A stretch of DNA of 36,122 bases from Pseudomonadota bacterium (GTDB lineage: Bacteria; Pseudomonadota; Gammaproteobacteria; Burkholderiales; Burkholderiaceae_C): contig JAFECU010000270.1 of the NCBI GenBank assembly GCA_018242005.1, positions 1 to 36,122 of the forward strand, read 5' to 3'. How positions within the stretch are numbered: position 1 is the first letter of the stretch; each line of letters opens with the position of its first letter. The position numbers were made by a program, and so were the translations under genes. This document shows, one piece after another, positions 16,915-25,364 of this stretch. The notes below the pieces were generated by a model. It was not told the origin of the DNA and did not search any database. It was given only the letters and a program-made list of their open reading frames with translations.

Positions 16915-18405
16915 ATGTTGCTCCCGTCCCTTGCGCCTGCCTGCCGCCGCCTGCGCCGCGCGGCCCGTGCCGGCATCGCCGCCGTATCCCTTGCCGCCTG
17001 TACGGCAGCGCTCGCGGCCGCGCCGGCCGAAGTCGACGCCCTGCCTCCGGCCGTCGATGCGGCGCTGCAGCGCGCTGGCCTGCCGCCTGCGGCCCTTTCG
17101 GCCATGTTGGTGGAGGTTGCCGGGCGCACGCCGGCGCGCCTGGCCTACCAGGGCGACAAAGCCCTCAACCCGGCCTCGGTCATGAAGCTCGTGACCACCT
17201 TTGCGGCGCTGGATCTGCTGGGGCCGGCCTTCACCTGGGAAACGCCCGTCTACCTGGAAGCCCAGCCCCAGGGCGGCCGCCTGCGTGGCAATGTCTACAT
17301 CCAGGGGCAGGGCGACCCGACGCTGGTGGTGGAGCGGCTGTGGCTGCTCATGCAGCGCCTGCGCGCGAGCGGCATTGCGCAGATTGATGGCGACATCGTG
17401 CTCGACCGCACGGCCTTCCGGCTGCCTGCGCACGATCCGGCCGAGTTCGACGGCGAACCGTGGCGCCCTTACAACGCCGGGCCCGACGCGCTGCTGCTCA
17501 ATTACAAGGCTGTCCTCATGGACTTTCAGCCCGATGCCGCGGCCGGCGTGGCGCACCTGCGCTACCTTCCGCCGCTGGCCGGCGTCGATCTGCCGGCCAG
17601 CGTGCCCCTGGCGGGCCCGGATGCGGCCTGCGGCGACTGGCGTGGGGCCCTGCGCGCCGACTTTGCCGATGCCGCGCGCATCGCCTTCGAGGGCGCCTAC
17701 CCGCAGGCCTGTGGCGCGCGCGAATGGTCCGTGGTGCCGGCCGACCCGAGCGGCTTTGCGGCGCGCGCCGTGGCCGGCATGTGGCGCGAGGTCGGCGGCC
17801 AGCTCACGGGCCGCGTGCGCGACGGCCAGGTGCCCGCGGGCCTGCAGCCGGCATTCAAAATCCGTTCGCCGGCGCTGACCGAGGTGGTGCAGGCTATCAA
17901 CAAACATAGCAACAACGTCATGACCCAGCAGCTCTTGTTGACGCTGGGCCTGCAACTCGGCGGCCAGGGCAGCTTCGAGAGCGCGCGCACCGTGATCGCC
18001 CGTTGGTGGCGCGAACGCATGGGGGCCGCCGACCTGCCGACGGTGGACAACGGCGCCGGCCTTAGCCGCGAGGCCCGCATCACGGCCCGGGCGCTCACCC
18101 GCATGCTGCAGCAGGCCTGGGCCGCACCGGTGATGCCGGAATTCGTCGCCTCGCTACCGGTCTGGGGCGTGGACGGTACGCTGCGCCGCCGACCGGCCCT
18201 GGCCGCGGGAGCCGCCCACCTCAAGACCGGCAGCCTGCGCGACGTGGCGGCCATGGCCGGCTACGTGCTGGGCGCCAGCGGCCGCCGCTACGTGCTGGTG
18301 GCCATGGTCAACCATCCGAACGCGGCCGCGGCGCGGCCGGCGCTCGACGCGCTGATCGACTGGGCGGCGCGCGACGCCGGCCTTTCGAATGGCCGAAATT
18401 GGTAG
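16915..18405 (+). CDS. dacB: D-alanyl-D-alanine carboxypeptidase/endopeptidase (PBP4 family)
   Basis: A 496-residue class C penicillin-binding protein that trims or cuts peptidoglycan cross-links in the periplasm. The three catalytic motifs are visible: SVMK (Ser88, Lys91) in NPASVMKLVTTFAAL, SNN in AINKHSNNVMTQQLLL, and KTG in AHLKTGSLRDVAAMAGYV. PBP4-type signatures GDPTLVVERLWLLMQRL and GDIVLDRTAF lie between them. The signal peptide is LRRAARAGIAAVSLAACTAALAAAPAEV, with likely cleavage after ALAAA. I prefer ATG 16915 because it gives a compact signal peptide; ATG 16885 is ten codons upstream. It is divergent from tsaB with a 62-base gap. Confidence 0.93.
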   Translation: MLLPSLAPACRRLRRAARAGIAAVSLAACTAALAAAPAEVDALPPAVDAALQRAGLPPAALSAMLVEVAGRTPARLAYQGDKALNPASVMKLVTTFAALDLLGPAFTWETPVYLEAQPQGGRLRGNVYIQGQGDPTLVVERLWLLMQRLRASGIAQIDGDIVLDRTAFRLPAHDPAEFDGEPWRPYNAGPDALLLNYKAVLMDFQPDAAAGVAHLRYLPPLAGVDLPASVPLAGPDAACGDWRGALRADFADAARIAFEGAYPQACGAREWSVVPADPSGFAARAVAGMWREVGGQLTGRVRDGQVPAGLQPAFKIRSPALTEVVQAINKHSNNVMTQQLLLTLGLQLGGQGSFESARTVIARWWRERMGAADLPTVDNGAGLSREARITARALTRMLQQAWAAPVMPEFVASLPVWGVDGTLRRRPALAAGAAHLKTGSLRDVAAMAGYVLGASGRRYVLVAMVNHPNAAAARPALDALIDWAARDAGLSNGRNW

Positions 18406-18459
18406 TTTCCCCAATCCATGAAATCGAAACACAAACGCTACCATCCTTGATCCAAAAGC

Positions 18460-18471
18460 GAACGATCGTTC
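18460..18471. promoter_or_regulatory. Perfect 12-bp palindromic operator before the SGNH esterase
   Basis: GAACGATCGTTC, a perfect palindrome 22 bases before the esterase ATG. It sits between TTGATC (18447-18452) and TATTTA (18472-18477), that is, in the spacer of a possible promoter. It matches the site before fadD (10998-11009) at 11 of 12 positions and the flanks are similar. A dimeric repressor shared by the two lipid genes is inferred. Confidence 0.6.
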
Positions 18472-18492
18472 TATTTATAACCGGAGCTCTTG

Positions 18493-19632
18493 ATGAAACT
18501 ACGCCTGCACTGGGCGGCTGCGGCCGCAGTCGCCACCTTACTCACGGCCTGTGGCGGAGGTGGCAGCGACACCACGCCCGTGGCGCGCGTCACCTCGGTC
18601 AAGGTTATCGGCGACAGTCTGTCCGACAGCGGCACCTTCGGCCTGAAGTTCACGGTGCAGGGCGCGGCGCGCACGGGCCCGGGGTCCACCCCCATCTGGC
18701 CCGAGCGCGTGGCTGCCAGCTACAGCCAGACGCTGTGCCCGCACTATGTCTCCACGGGCAACAGCTTCGGCGTGCAGGCAAGCTGCACCAACTACGCGGT
18801 GGGCGGCGGGCGCATCAACAACTTCACCGGGCCCACCACGCCCGTGTCCATCGTGCAGCAGCTCAAGGACTCCGGGACCGCGGGCTATGGCGCGGGTGAC
18901 CTCGTGCTCATCGATGGCGGCGGCAACGACGCTGCCGACCTGATAGGCGCCTACCTGGCGGCCTCCAAGGACGGCGGCAAGTCCTATGCGGCGCTGCTGG
19001 GCACGGTGCTCGATGCCGCGACCGTGAACAGCCTGCTGGCGGGCGGCGCCACGGGCATGGCGCAGGCCGGTGGGGCCTATATGCAGGCCCTGGCGGCACA
19101 GTTCGCCGCCACCATACAGGCCCAAACCCTGGCCAAGGGGGCACCGCGTGTGGCGGTGCTGAACATGCCGGGCGTGACCTCGACGCCCAAGTTCCGCATG
19201 GTGCTGGCCTCCATCGCCGCATCCAGTGGCCAGGCGGCGGCGACGCAGCTGCAAACCCTGTTCGACGGCTGGATCCAGGCCTTCAACGCCAAGCTGGCGG
19301 CCTCGCTGGCCGGCGACAGCCGCCTCACCGTGGTGGACTTCTACGCCTCGTTCAAAGACCAGGCGGAACACCCTGCGCAGTACACCTACACCAACGTGAC
19401 GACGCCGGCCTGCCCGGCCACGGGCGTTGGCAGCGATGGCCTGCCCACCTACGACTTCGCCAGCTGCACGGCGGCCGCGCTGTCGGCCATGACACCGCCG
19501 GCCGGCGCCCCAAGCGGCCCCGACTGGTGGACGCACTATGGCTTCTCCGACAGCTTCCACCCCACGCCCTTTGGCCACCAGCTGATGGGGCAGCTGGTAT
19601 CGCGCTCGCTGTCTCAGGCAGGCTGGCTCTAA
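18493..19632 (+). CDS. SGNH/GDSL esterase-lipase, lipoprotein
   Basis: A 379-residue secreted hydrolase of the SGNH/GDSL family. The signal ends in a lipobox, ATLLTACGGGGS, so the mature protein is probably lipid-anchored. All four catalytic blocks are present: VIGDSLSDSGTF (Ser), the Gly block NYAVGGGRINN, LIDGGGNDAADL (Asn), and FSDSFHPTPFGHQLM (Asp-x-x-His). It most likely cleaves ester bonds of lipids or small acyl esters outside the inner membrane. ATG 18493 is favoured, with CGGAG at 18482-18486; a TTG one codon upstream is unlikely. The preceding palindrome is shared with fadD, and an OmpW-family porin follows 40 bases later, which points to lipid uptake. A catalytically degenerate paralogue lies convergently at 20459-21412. 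Confidence 0.9.
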   Translation: MKLRLHWAAAAAVATLLTACGGGGSDTTPVARVTSVKVIGDSLSDSGTFGLKFTVQGAARTGPGSTPIWPERVAASYSQTLCPHYVSTGNSFGVQASCTNYAVGGGRINNFTGPTTPVSIVQQLKDSGTAGYGAGDLVLIDGGGNDAADLIGAYLAASKDGGKSYAALLGTVLDAATVNSLLAGGATGMAQAGGAYMQALAAQFAATIQAQTLAKGAPRVAVLNMPGVTSTPKFRMVLASIAASSGQAAATQLQTLFDGWIQAFNAKLAASLAGDSRLTVVDFYASFKDQAEHPAQYTYTNVTTPACPATGVGSDGLPTYDFASCTAAALSAMTPPAGAPSGPDWWTHYGFSDSFHPTPFGHQLMGQLVSRSLSQAGWL

Positions 19633-19672
19633 GCGCTTTCGCGCACAACTCACATCAAAGGCGACTGAATCT

Positions 19673-20347
19673 ATGACACAGAAATTCTTGCGCACCGGCT
19701 GCTTGCTGGCGTTGGTGCTGGCCGGCGGCGTGGCCCAGGCACAGCAGGCAGGCACGATCAGCGTGCGTGCCGGCTTCACACGCATCATGCCGCAGACCAA
19801 GAGCGGCGACCTGACCGCGCCCAGCTTTCCGCACACGACGGTGGATGTGGGTTCGGCCACGGCGCTCACGGGCGGCATCAACTACATGCTCACCGACCAC
19901 TGGGCGCTGGACCTGCCCGTGGGCCTGCCGTTCAAGCACAATTTCTATGGCGACGGAGCCATCGCCGGCGTGGGCAAGCTCGGCGAGACCAAGGTGGTGC
20001 CGGCGACGCTGTTCGCGCAGTACCGCTTCGGCGAGGCCAATGCGGCCTTTCGCCCCTACCTGGGCCTGGGCGTGACCTACAGCAAGTTCTTCAAGAACCG
20101 CACCACGGCGGCGCTGTCGGGCGTTACCGGCGGCTCGCCCGCGAACCCGACCACGGCCTATATCGACAACAAATGGGGCCTGACGCCGCAGGTGGGCTTC
20201 GTGTGGAACTTCAGCGACCGCTGGTTCCTCGACGTGGCCTACTACAAGAGCTTCCTCAAGACCACTGCCCATTTGTCCAGCGGGCAGAGCATTTCCATGC
20301 GCCTCAATCCCAACGTGGTGGCGGTGGGCGTGGGCTATCGTTTCTGA
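19673..20347 (+). CDS. ompW: OmpW-family outer membrane protein
   Basis: A 224-residue outer-membrane beta-barrel. A clean signal peptide, FLRTGCLLALVLAGGVAQAQQA, cleaves after AQA. The barrel starts ISVRAGFTRIMPQTKSGDL, contains the OmpW-typical ALTGGINYMLTDHWALDLPVGLPFKH, RPYLGLGVTYSKFF and WGLTPQVGFVWNFSDRWFLDVAYYKSFL, and ends in VGVGYRF with the terminal Phe used for barrel assembly. OmpW and its relative AlkL form channels for small hydrophobic molecules. It follows the esterase gene by 40 bases on the same strand and is probably co-transcribed; a strong bidirectional terminator follows. The ribosome-binding site is weak (AAAGG twelve bases upstream). Confidence 0.92.
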   Translation: MTQKFLRTGCLLALVLAGGVAQAQQAGTISVRAGFTRIMPQTKSGDLTAPSFPHTTVDVGSATALTGGINYMLTDHWALDLPVGLPFKHNFYGDGAIAGVGKLGETKVVPATLFAQYRFGEANAAFRPYLGLGVTYSKFFKNRTTAALSGVTGGSPANPTTAYIDNKWGLTPQVGFVWNFSDRWFLDVAYYKSFLKTTAHLSSGQSISMRLNPNVVAVGVGYRF

Positions 20348-20396
20348 GTGCAGGCCACGGCGGGCGCTGTGCCTGCGCCGTGTCACCCGGTCAAAT

Positions 20397-20430
20397 AAAA
20401 AGGCCGGCTCCATGCGGAGCCGGCCTTTTT
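20397..20430. terminator. Bidirectional intrinsic terminator between ompW and the SGNH-like gene
   Basis: GGCCGGCTCC (20402-20411) pairs perfectly with GGAGCCGGCC (20416-20425) around ATGC. Five A residues precede it and five T residues follow, so it works for both convergent transcripts. Confidence 0.93.
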
Positions 20431-20458
20431 CTCATGGGGCCTCAGGCGAGATACAGGC

Positions 20459-21412
20459 TCACCACTGCAGGCGCAGGAAGCTGTAGGCGCTGGCGCCGAA
20501 TTGACGCTGCGCGCTGGGCGTGATGTAGACCTTGTCCGCAAACAGATAGGCGTTTTGGTTGGCACCGGACAACAGCGTGTTCACCGTGCACAGGTTCGAG
20601 TTCACCTGACCGGTGCCGATGCCGATACCCGGGCCGGGGTCCACCGAGGTACATACCGGCGTCACGCCGTCGGTGAAGCCAAAGCCGCCGGGGTTGCCCT
20701 GGTACAGGTTCACGTAATAGGCCGCATCCACATAGCGCACGGTCTTGCTCAGGTCGGAGATGCTCTTGAGCAGGTTGGTGTTGAAGCTCAGGCTGGCCTG
20801 GCTGATCAGGCTTTGCTGGTTGATGGCCAGCGCCCAGGGTGTGCGGCTCAGGTCGTAGGTGCCGGTCATCAGGATATGTTTTGCGCCGGCATTGGACAGG
20901 CGGCGCGCCTGCGTGGCCAGGTCCAGGCCTGCCTGGCCCACGGCCGCTACATACTGGTCGGCGGTGAGTGTGCCGGCCTGCACGGCGGCCATGCCGGCAA
21001 TGACATCGCTCACGCCGGCGCTGATCAGCACCAGATCGCCATCGCCAATTTTCTGGCTGGCCAGGAACTTGTCCACCTGCTGCGCCACCGTCAGCGTGCC
21101 GGCGTTGCCAGCCGCATCGGGTGTGAGGGCCACGCGTGCATTGCCCTGGGCATAGCTCAGGCCGCCGGCCGACACGGGCGCGATCGTGCCTCCGAAGCTT
21201 GAAGCCAGCTGCGACGTCCAGTTGTTGATGCTGCCATCGTTCACCGTATAGCCTGAACCATTCTGGCCGACGTCGGCCAGGCCGTCACCGAAGGCAACGA
21301 AGCGCGTGGGCGTGAAGGCCGACTCCACGGTACTGGAACCACAGGCCACCAGCAGGGTCGTCGCGGCACAGGCGGCCGCCAAGAAGCTGCGGCGCATCCA
21401 ATTTGCTGCCAT
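20459..21412 (-). CDS. SGNH-hydrolase-like lipoprotein with degenerate catalytic motifs
   Basis: A 317-residue protein with lipobox LLVACGSS and overall SGNH/GDSL organisation. Every catalytic position is altered: the GDSL block reads FGDGLADVG (Ser to Gly), the GxND block reads ISAGVSDVIAG (Asn to Ser), and the terminal Asp-x-x-His block reads ADKVYITPSAQRQFGA (His to Tyr). The rest, such as GLSYAQGNARV and GDGDLVLISAG, is well kept and the frame is open, so it is a gene under constraint and not random decay. It may bind rather than cleave a ligand at the envelope. ATG 21412 is chosen because GGAG lies six bases upstream; the TTG at 21430 extends it by six codons. It is convergent with the active paralogue-ompW pair across a shared terminator. 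Confidence 0.85.
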   Translation of the reverse strand: MAANWMRRSFLAAACAATTLLVACGSSTVESAFTPTRFVAFGDGLADVGQNGSGYTVNDGSINNWTSQLASSFGGTIAPVSAGGLSYAQGNARVALTPDAAGNAGTLTVAQQVDKFLASQKIGDGDLVLISAGVSDVIAGMAAVQAGTLTADQYVAAVGQAGLDLATQARRLSNAGAKHILMTGTYDLSRTPWALAINQQSLISQASLSFNTNLLKSISDLSKTVRYVDAAYYVNLYQGNPGGFGFTDGVTPVCTSVDPGPGIGIGTGQVNSNLCTVNTLLSGANQNAYLFADKVYITPSAQRQFGASAYSFLRLQW

Positions 21413-21457
21413 GTATTTCTCCAAATTCAAGAGTGCGAGAGTTTAAGCGGTGGGCCT

Positions 21458-22456
21458 CTATCCCGCGGCAGCGGCGCGCTGCAGGCGGTCGCGCACGCCC
21501 TCCCAGTCGGGGCTGTCGGGCGGGGTTTCTATCCAGATGAGTTTCACGCCCGCGTCGTCGAAGCCGCGCAGGGTGGCAAACAGCTGCTGCGCCGCGGCGG
21601 CGGCATCCTGGGGCATGCGGCGCAGCATGACCTTGGCGGATGCCGAGCGCAGCGCGGCGCGCGCATACACGGCCAGGTGGGCGGCGTCGGCGCCCAGCAC
21701 GTCCAGGCCGGCCTGCAGCTGCCGCGCGTCCATGAGGCGCACGCGCGCCGTTGGTGCGTAATGTGCCAAAAGCGTGCCTGAGGCACGCGGGGTATGCGCT
21801 GTAAGCTCTTCTTTCGATAGTGGTGCAATGCCGCAGACGCGCTGCACGTCGGCGCGCGAGATGGCGCCGGGGCGCAGCAGCACGGGCACGCCGCGCGTGC
21901 AGTCGATGATGGTGGACTCGATGCCCACGGCGCAGGCGCCGCCGTCGAGCACCGGCAGCGCCGCGCCAAAGGCCTCGGCCACATGCCGGGCCGTGGTCGG
22001 GCTGACCTTGCCGAACAGGTTGGCGCTGGGCGCGGCCACGCCCCAGACGGGCGGGTCAAGCCGCTGGCAGGCCGCGAGCACGGCGTGAGCCACCGGGTGG
22101 GCCGGGCAGCGCAGGCCCACGCTGTCCTGCCCGCCCGTGGCGGCGCGCGCCGCCTGCGGCAGGCGCGGCAGGATGAGGGTCAGCGGGCCGGGCCAGAAGG
22201 CGTCGATGAGCTGCTGGGCGAACAGCGGCACCTCCTTGGCGTAGTGGGTGATGGCGCCGCTGTCGGCCACATGCACGATCAGCGGGTGATTGGCGGGCCG
22301 GCCCTTGGCGGCAAAGATCTGCGCCACGGCGGCGTCGTTGTCGGCGTCGGCCGCCAGGCCGTAGACGGTCTCGGTCGGCAGGCCCAGCAGCTCGCCGCGC
22401 GCCAGCTGCTGGGCGGCGGCCTGCACCGAGGCGTCCAGGCGTCCGTCGAGAATCAT
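21458..22456 (-). CDS. tsaC: L-threonylcarbamoyladenylate synthase, Sua5 type
   Basis: A 332-residue two-domain Sua5 protein: the YrdC catalytic domain (about 1-205) and a C-terminal Sua5 domain. It makes threonylcarbamoyl-AMP from threonine, bicarbonate and ATP for t6A in tRNA. Signatures are LARGELLGLPTETVYGLAADA, IFAAKGRPANHPLIVHV, FWPGPLTLILP, VGLRCPAHPVA, VAAPSANLFGKVSPTTA and VGIESTIIDCTRGVPVLLRPGAIS; the linker then leads to PRASGTLLAHYAPTARVRLM. ATG 22456 lies twelve bases after the purK stop, so it is in the purE-purK transcript. The interdomain segment APLSKEELTAHT coincides with repeat copy F (21796-21821). Confidence 0.94.
   Translation of the reverse strand: MILDGRLDASVQAAAQQLARGELLGLPTETVYGLAADADNDAAVAQIFAAKGRPANHPLIVHVADSGAITHYAKEVPLFAQQLIDAFWPGPLTLILPRLPQAARAATGGQDSVGLRCPAHPVAHAVLAACQRLDPPVWGVAAPSANLFGKVSPTTARHVAEAFGAALPVLDGGACAVGIESTIIDCTRGVPVLLRPGAISRADVQRVCGIAPLSKEELTAHTPRASGTLLAHYAPTARVRLMDARQLQAGLDVLGADAAHLAVYARAALRSASAKVMLRRMPQDAAAAAQQLFATLRGFDDAGVKLIWIETPPDSPDWEGVRDRLQRAAAAG
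21770..21821 (-). repeat. 26-bp-module element, copy F, inside tsaC
   Basis: On the minus strand the module runs 21821 to 21796 (ACTAT, eight bases, GAG, CTTACAGCGC), keeping the exact spacing of the family, with a less certain tail to about 21770. It lies in the linker between the YrdC and Sua5 domains and is read in a different frame from copies B, C and D. Confidence 0.45.
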
Positions 22457-22467
22457 GCGCGCTCCGG

Positions 22468-23637
22468 TCAGAACGGCGCGATGCCGAGAATCGCCGCCGC
22501 CTTGAGCGCCGTGGCGCGCACGGCCTCGGGCGTGGCGCCGGTCACGTTCAGGTGGCCCATCTTGCGCCCGCGCTTGGCATCGCGCTTGCCATACAGGTGC
22601 AGATGGCAGCCGGGCAAGGCCAGCACCTGCGCCCAGTCGGGCGTGACGGGCTGCTCGCCCTGGGCGAACCACAGGTCGCCCAGCAGGTTGAGCATGATGG
22701 TCGGGCTGTGCAGGCGCGGCTGCACCAGGGGCAGGCCGGTCATGGCGCGCAGCTGCAGCTCGAACTGCGACACGTCGCAGGCGTCCTGGCTGTAGTGGCC
22801 GCTGTTGTGCGGGCGCGGGGCGATCTCGTTGACGACCAGACTACCGTCCTGCAGCACGAAGAACTCCACGCACAGCACGCCCACGTATTGCAGGCCGTTT
22901 GCTACGGATTTCGCAGCTGCCAGCGCATGGTCCATCTGTGCTGGAGGCAGATTTCCTTCAAAGACCTCGGTCACGGCCAGAATGCCGTCGCGGTGCAGGT
23001 TGCGCTGCACGGGCAGGTGCACGACGCTGCCGTCCTGGCCGCGCGCGACGATGACCGAGCATTCGTGCGCCAGCGGCAGCATCTTCTCGAGCACGCAGGG
23101 CACGCGGCCCAGGTCGTCCCAGGCGGCGGCCAGGTCGGCAAGGGTCTGCACCCGCACCTGGCCCTTGCCGTCGTAGCCCATGCGCGCGGTCTTCAGAATG
23201 CCGGGCAGCAGATCGCCCGTCACGGCCGCCAGCTGACCGGGCGTCGCTATCACCGCATGCGGCGCCACGGGCACGCCGCAGCGCACGAAATGCGCCTTCT
23301 CGGCCGCGCGGTCCTGGGCGATGGCCACGGCGCTGCCCGCGGGCGATACGCGCAGGGTCTGCGCCAGCCGGTCCAGCGATGCGGCGGGCACGTTCTCGAA
23401 TTCGGTGGTGACGGCCGCGCACAGCCGCACCATCTCGGCCAGGCCCTGCGGGTCCTCGTAGCCCGTGCGTATGTGGTGGTGGCTCACCAGACCGGCGGGG
23501 CTGGTGGGGTCGGCGTCCAGCACCACGGTGAAGTAGCCCATGGCCTGGGCCTCCTGCACCCACATGCGCCCGAGCTGCCCGCCGCCGAGCACGCCCAGCG
23601 TGGCGCCGGGCAGGATCACGTCGCCCGCGCCGCTCAT
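22468..23637 (-). CDS. purK: 5-(carboxyamino)imidazole ribonucleotide synthase PurK
   Basis: A 389-residue ATP-grasp enzyme of purine synthesis that carboxylates AIR to N5-CAIR using ATP and bicarbonate. Motifs are [42 protein letters not shown], the strand pair [11 protein letters not shown] and [18 protein letters not shown], and [16 protein letters not shown] 23637 overlaps the purE stop by four bases, as is usual for purEK. The segment [21 protein letters not shown], just before YVGVL, is on the complement of repeat copy E and is a few residues shorter than in relatives known to me. Confidence 0.95.
   Translation of the reverse strand: MSGAGDVILPGATLGVLGGGQLGRMWVQEAQAMGYFTVVLDADPTSPAGLVSHHHIRTGYEDPQGLAEMVRLCAAVTTEFENVPAASLDRLAQTLRVSPAGSAVAIAQDRAAEKAHFVRCGVPVAPHAVIATPGQLAAVTGDLLPGILKTARMGYDGKGQVRVQTLADLAAAWDDLGRVPCVLEKMLPLAHECSVIVARGQDGSVVHLPVQRNLHRDGILAVTEVFEGNLPPAQMDHALAAAKSVANGLQYVGVLCVEFFVLQDGSLVVNEIAPRPHNSGHYSQDACDVSQFELQLRAMTGLPLVQPRLHSPTIMLNLLGDLWFAQGEQPVTPDWAQVLALPGCHLHLYGKRDAKRGRKMGHLNVTGATPEAVRATALKAAAILGIAPF
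22901..22955 (+). repeat. 26-bp-module element, copy E, antisense in purK
   Basis: Module 22901-22926 (GCTAC, eight bases, CAG, CTGCCAGCGC) and tail to about 22955, where GCTGGAG and ATTT align without gaps to copy C. It is in the opposite orientation to purK, so the encoded peptide differs from that of the sense copies. Confidence 0.6.
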
Positions 23638-24131
23638 GGGGCCGCCGGGGGTAGCTGCATGGCGCGCGCGGCGGCGGTCTGCTCGGCGCGGAAGGCCTCG
23701 AGCCGCTGGCGCAGGGCCGGGTCGTTGTTGGCCAGCAGGGCCACGGCGAACAGCGCCGCGTTGGCGGCCCCGGCCGCGCCGATGGCAAAAGTGGCCACGG
23801 GCACGCCCTTGGGCATCTGCACGATGGAGTGCAGCGAGTCCACGCCCTGCAGATGGCGGCTGGCCACGGGCACGCCCAGCACCGGCACCACGGTCTTGGC
23901 GGCGATCATGCCGGGCAGGTGGGCGGCGCCACCCGCGCCCGCGATGATGGCCTTCAGGCCGCGGCCCGCGGCGGCCTCGGCGTAGCGGAACATGTCGTCG
24001 GGCATGCGGTGGGCCGAGACCACCTGCGCCTCGTGCGCGACGCCGAACTGCTCAAGAATGGCAACTGCGTGCTGCATGGTGTCCCAGTCGCTGCTGGAGC
24101 CCATGACCACGCCGATCTGTATGGGGTTCAT
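23634..24131 (-). CDS. purE: 5-(carboxyamino)imidazole ribonucleotide mutase PurE
   Basis: A 165-residue class I PurE, which converts N5-CAIR to CAIR. The signature is complete: [66 protein letters not shown] and [18 protein letters not shown]-like [21 protein letters not shown] 24131 is the homologous start; no clear ribosome-binding site precedes it. It is followed by purK with an ATGA overlap and then tsaC. The ribbon-helix-helix gene lies 62 bases upstream on the same strand. Confidence 0.96.
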   Translation of the reverse strand: MNPIQIGVVMGSSSDWDTMQHAVAILEQFGVAHEAQVVSAHRMPDDMFRYAEAAAGRGLKAIIAGAGGAAHLPGMIAAKTVVPVLGVPVASRHLQGVDSLHSIVQMPKGVPVATFAIGAAGAANAALFAVALLANNDPALRQRLEAFRAEQTAAARAMQLPPAAP

Positions 24132-24193
24132 GTGTCTGAGCGCATGGCGCGCCCGCTGGGGGGAAACCCGCGATTTTACTTTTGTCGGCTGTT

Positions 24194-24547
24194 TCAGTGC
24201 GCCAGCGCGGTTGCAACCGATCCGGGTGCGCCATCCAGGATGATCGAGCGGATGGGAATGCGCGCGTCGCGGGGGAGTTCGCCCGACAGCTGCAGCGCCA
24301 GGTAGCGCGTGCAGCACACGCGCAGGAAGGAGCTGAAGTTGTCCACCGCGCCATGCTCGGCCACCAGCTCGTCATAGAGCCGGGTGCACAGCTGGGCCAC
24401 GCTGTAGCCGTCGCGCCCGGCGATCTCCTGCAGCACCTGCCAGAACATGTTCTCCAGCCGGATGCTGGTCGCCACGCCGTGCAGCCGCACGGAGCGCGAG
24501 CGGCTGGCGTAGAGCATGGGGTCGGCGCTGACGAAGACCTGGCACAC
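24194..24547 (-). CDS. Ribbon-helix-helix domain protein
   Basis: A 117-residue protein with a C-terminal-type ribbon-helix-helix fold: [35 protein letters not shown], followed by [15 protein letters not shown]. This matches the RHH_4-like domain of small proteins found in many proteobacteria, whose targets are mostly unknown. The start is GTG 24547, giving [10 protein letters not shown] as in its relatives, because CAGGAG sits six bases upstream; the longer TTG start at 24565 would place that site inside the gene. It could be a transcriptional regulator or a small accessory protein. Same strand as the DJ-1 gene (56 bases upstream) and purE. Confidence 0.8.
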   Translation of the reverse strand: MCQVFVSADPMLYASRSRSVRLHGVATSIRLENMFWQVLQEIAGRDGYSVAQLCTRLYDELVAEHGAVDNFSSFLRVCCTRYLALQLSGELPRDARIPIRSIILDGAPGSVATALAH

Positions 24548-24603
24548 GGTGCACTCCTGGGGCAAGACGGGCGATGGTGGCGCCCGCTGTGCCTGGCGTC
24601 AAG

Positions 24604-25185
24604 TCAGAGGGTGATGCGCGTGCCCAGCAGCGCCAGGAACTGCGCCATCCAGGCCGGATGGGCGGGCCAGGCGGGGGCGCTGACCAGGTTGCCCTCGGTG
24701 TGGGCCTGGTCCACGGCAATGTCGGCGTAGCGGCCTCCGGCCAGTTCCACCTCGGCGCGGCAGGCGGGGTAGGCCGAGCAGGTGCGGCCCTTGAGCACGC
24801 CCGCGCCGGCCAGCAGCTGCGCGCCATGGCAGACGGCGGCCACGGGCTTGTTGGCATCGAAGAAGTGGCGCACGGCGGCGCACACGGCCGCGTCGCCCCG
24901 CAGGTATTCGGGGCCGCGGCCGCCGGGGATGACCAGAGCGTCGTAGTCCTGGGCGTCGATGTCCGCGAACGTGGCGTTGAGCGTGAAGTTGTGGCCGGGC
25001 TTCTCGCTGTAGGTCTGCGCGCCCTCGAAGTCGTGGATCGCCGTCTTGATCTGCTCGCCCGCCTTCTTGCCGGGGCAGACCGCATGCACCTGGTGGCCCA
25101 CGGCCAGCAGCGTCTGGAAGGGCACCATGGTTTCATAGTCCTCGCAGTAGTCGCCACAGATCATCAAGATTTTCCTGCCTGCCAT
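24604..25185 (-). CDS. DJ-1/PfpI family protein
   Basis: A 193-residue protein of the DJ-1/PfpI superfamily. The nucleophile elbow is [19 protein letters not shown] (Cys119, His120), and Glu15 in GDYCEDYE is the conserved acid. The family strand [15 protein letters not shown] is present. Members act as deglycases, chaperones or proteases on damaged proteins and metabolites; the exact activity here cannot be read. ATG 25185 has CAGGAGA (25198-25192) upstream. It is divergent from the thioredoxin-TPR gene, with a 179-base gap holding only a GC-rich hairpin (about 25267-25287). Confidence 0.9.
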   Translation of the reverse strand: MAGRKILMICGDYCEDYETMVPFQTLLAVGHQVHAVCPGKKAGEQIKTAIHDFEGAQTYSEKPGHNFTLNATFADIDAQDYDALVIPGGRGPEYLRGDAAVCAAVRHFFDANKPVAAVCHGAQLLAGAGVLKGRTCSAYPACRAEVELAGGRYADIAVDQAHTEGNLVSAPAWPAHPAWMAQFLALLGTRITL

Positions 25186-25364
25186 ATAGGTCTCCTGGTC
25201 GGGTGGTTTCGGTGGCGGCCATTGTGGGCAGCAAGCCCGGGCTGTGGGTGTTAGCCGGCTACTACAGGGCCGCAGGGCCACCCTGTGGCAAGGGGGGGTG
25301 AATATGTCCGAGAATCCCCGTTGACCCGGCGGCGCGTGCCGCCGCATTACCAAGACTGCCATAC

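Noticed and set aside
17892-17915. GCTATCAACAAACATAG in dacB resembles the 26-bp-module start
   Set aside because: Spacing is one base too long, no CTGC..GCGC core follows, and the bases encode the catalytic NKHSNN motif, so it is native coding sequence.
20459-21412. SGNH-like gene as a pseudogene
   Set aside because: The frame is fully open, has a good ribosome-binding site and lipobox, and only catalytic residues are changed; a maintained inactive paralogue fits better.
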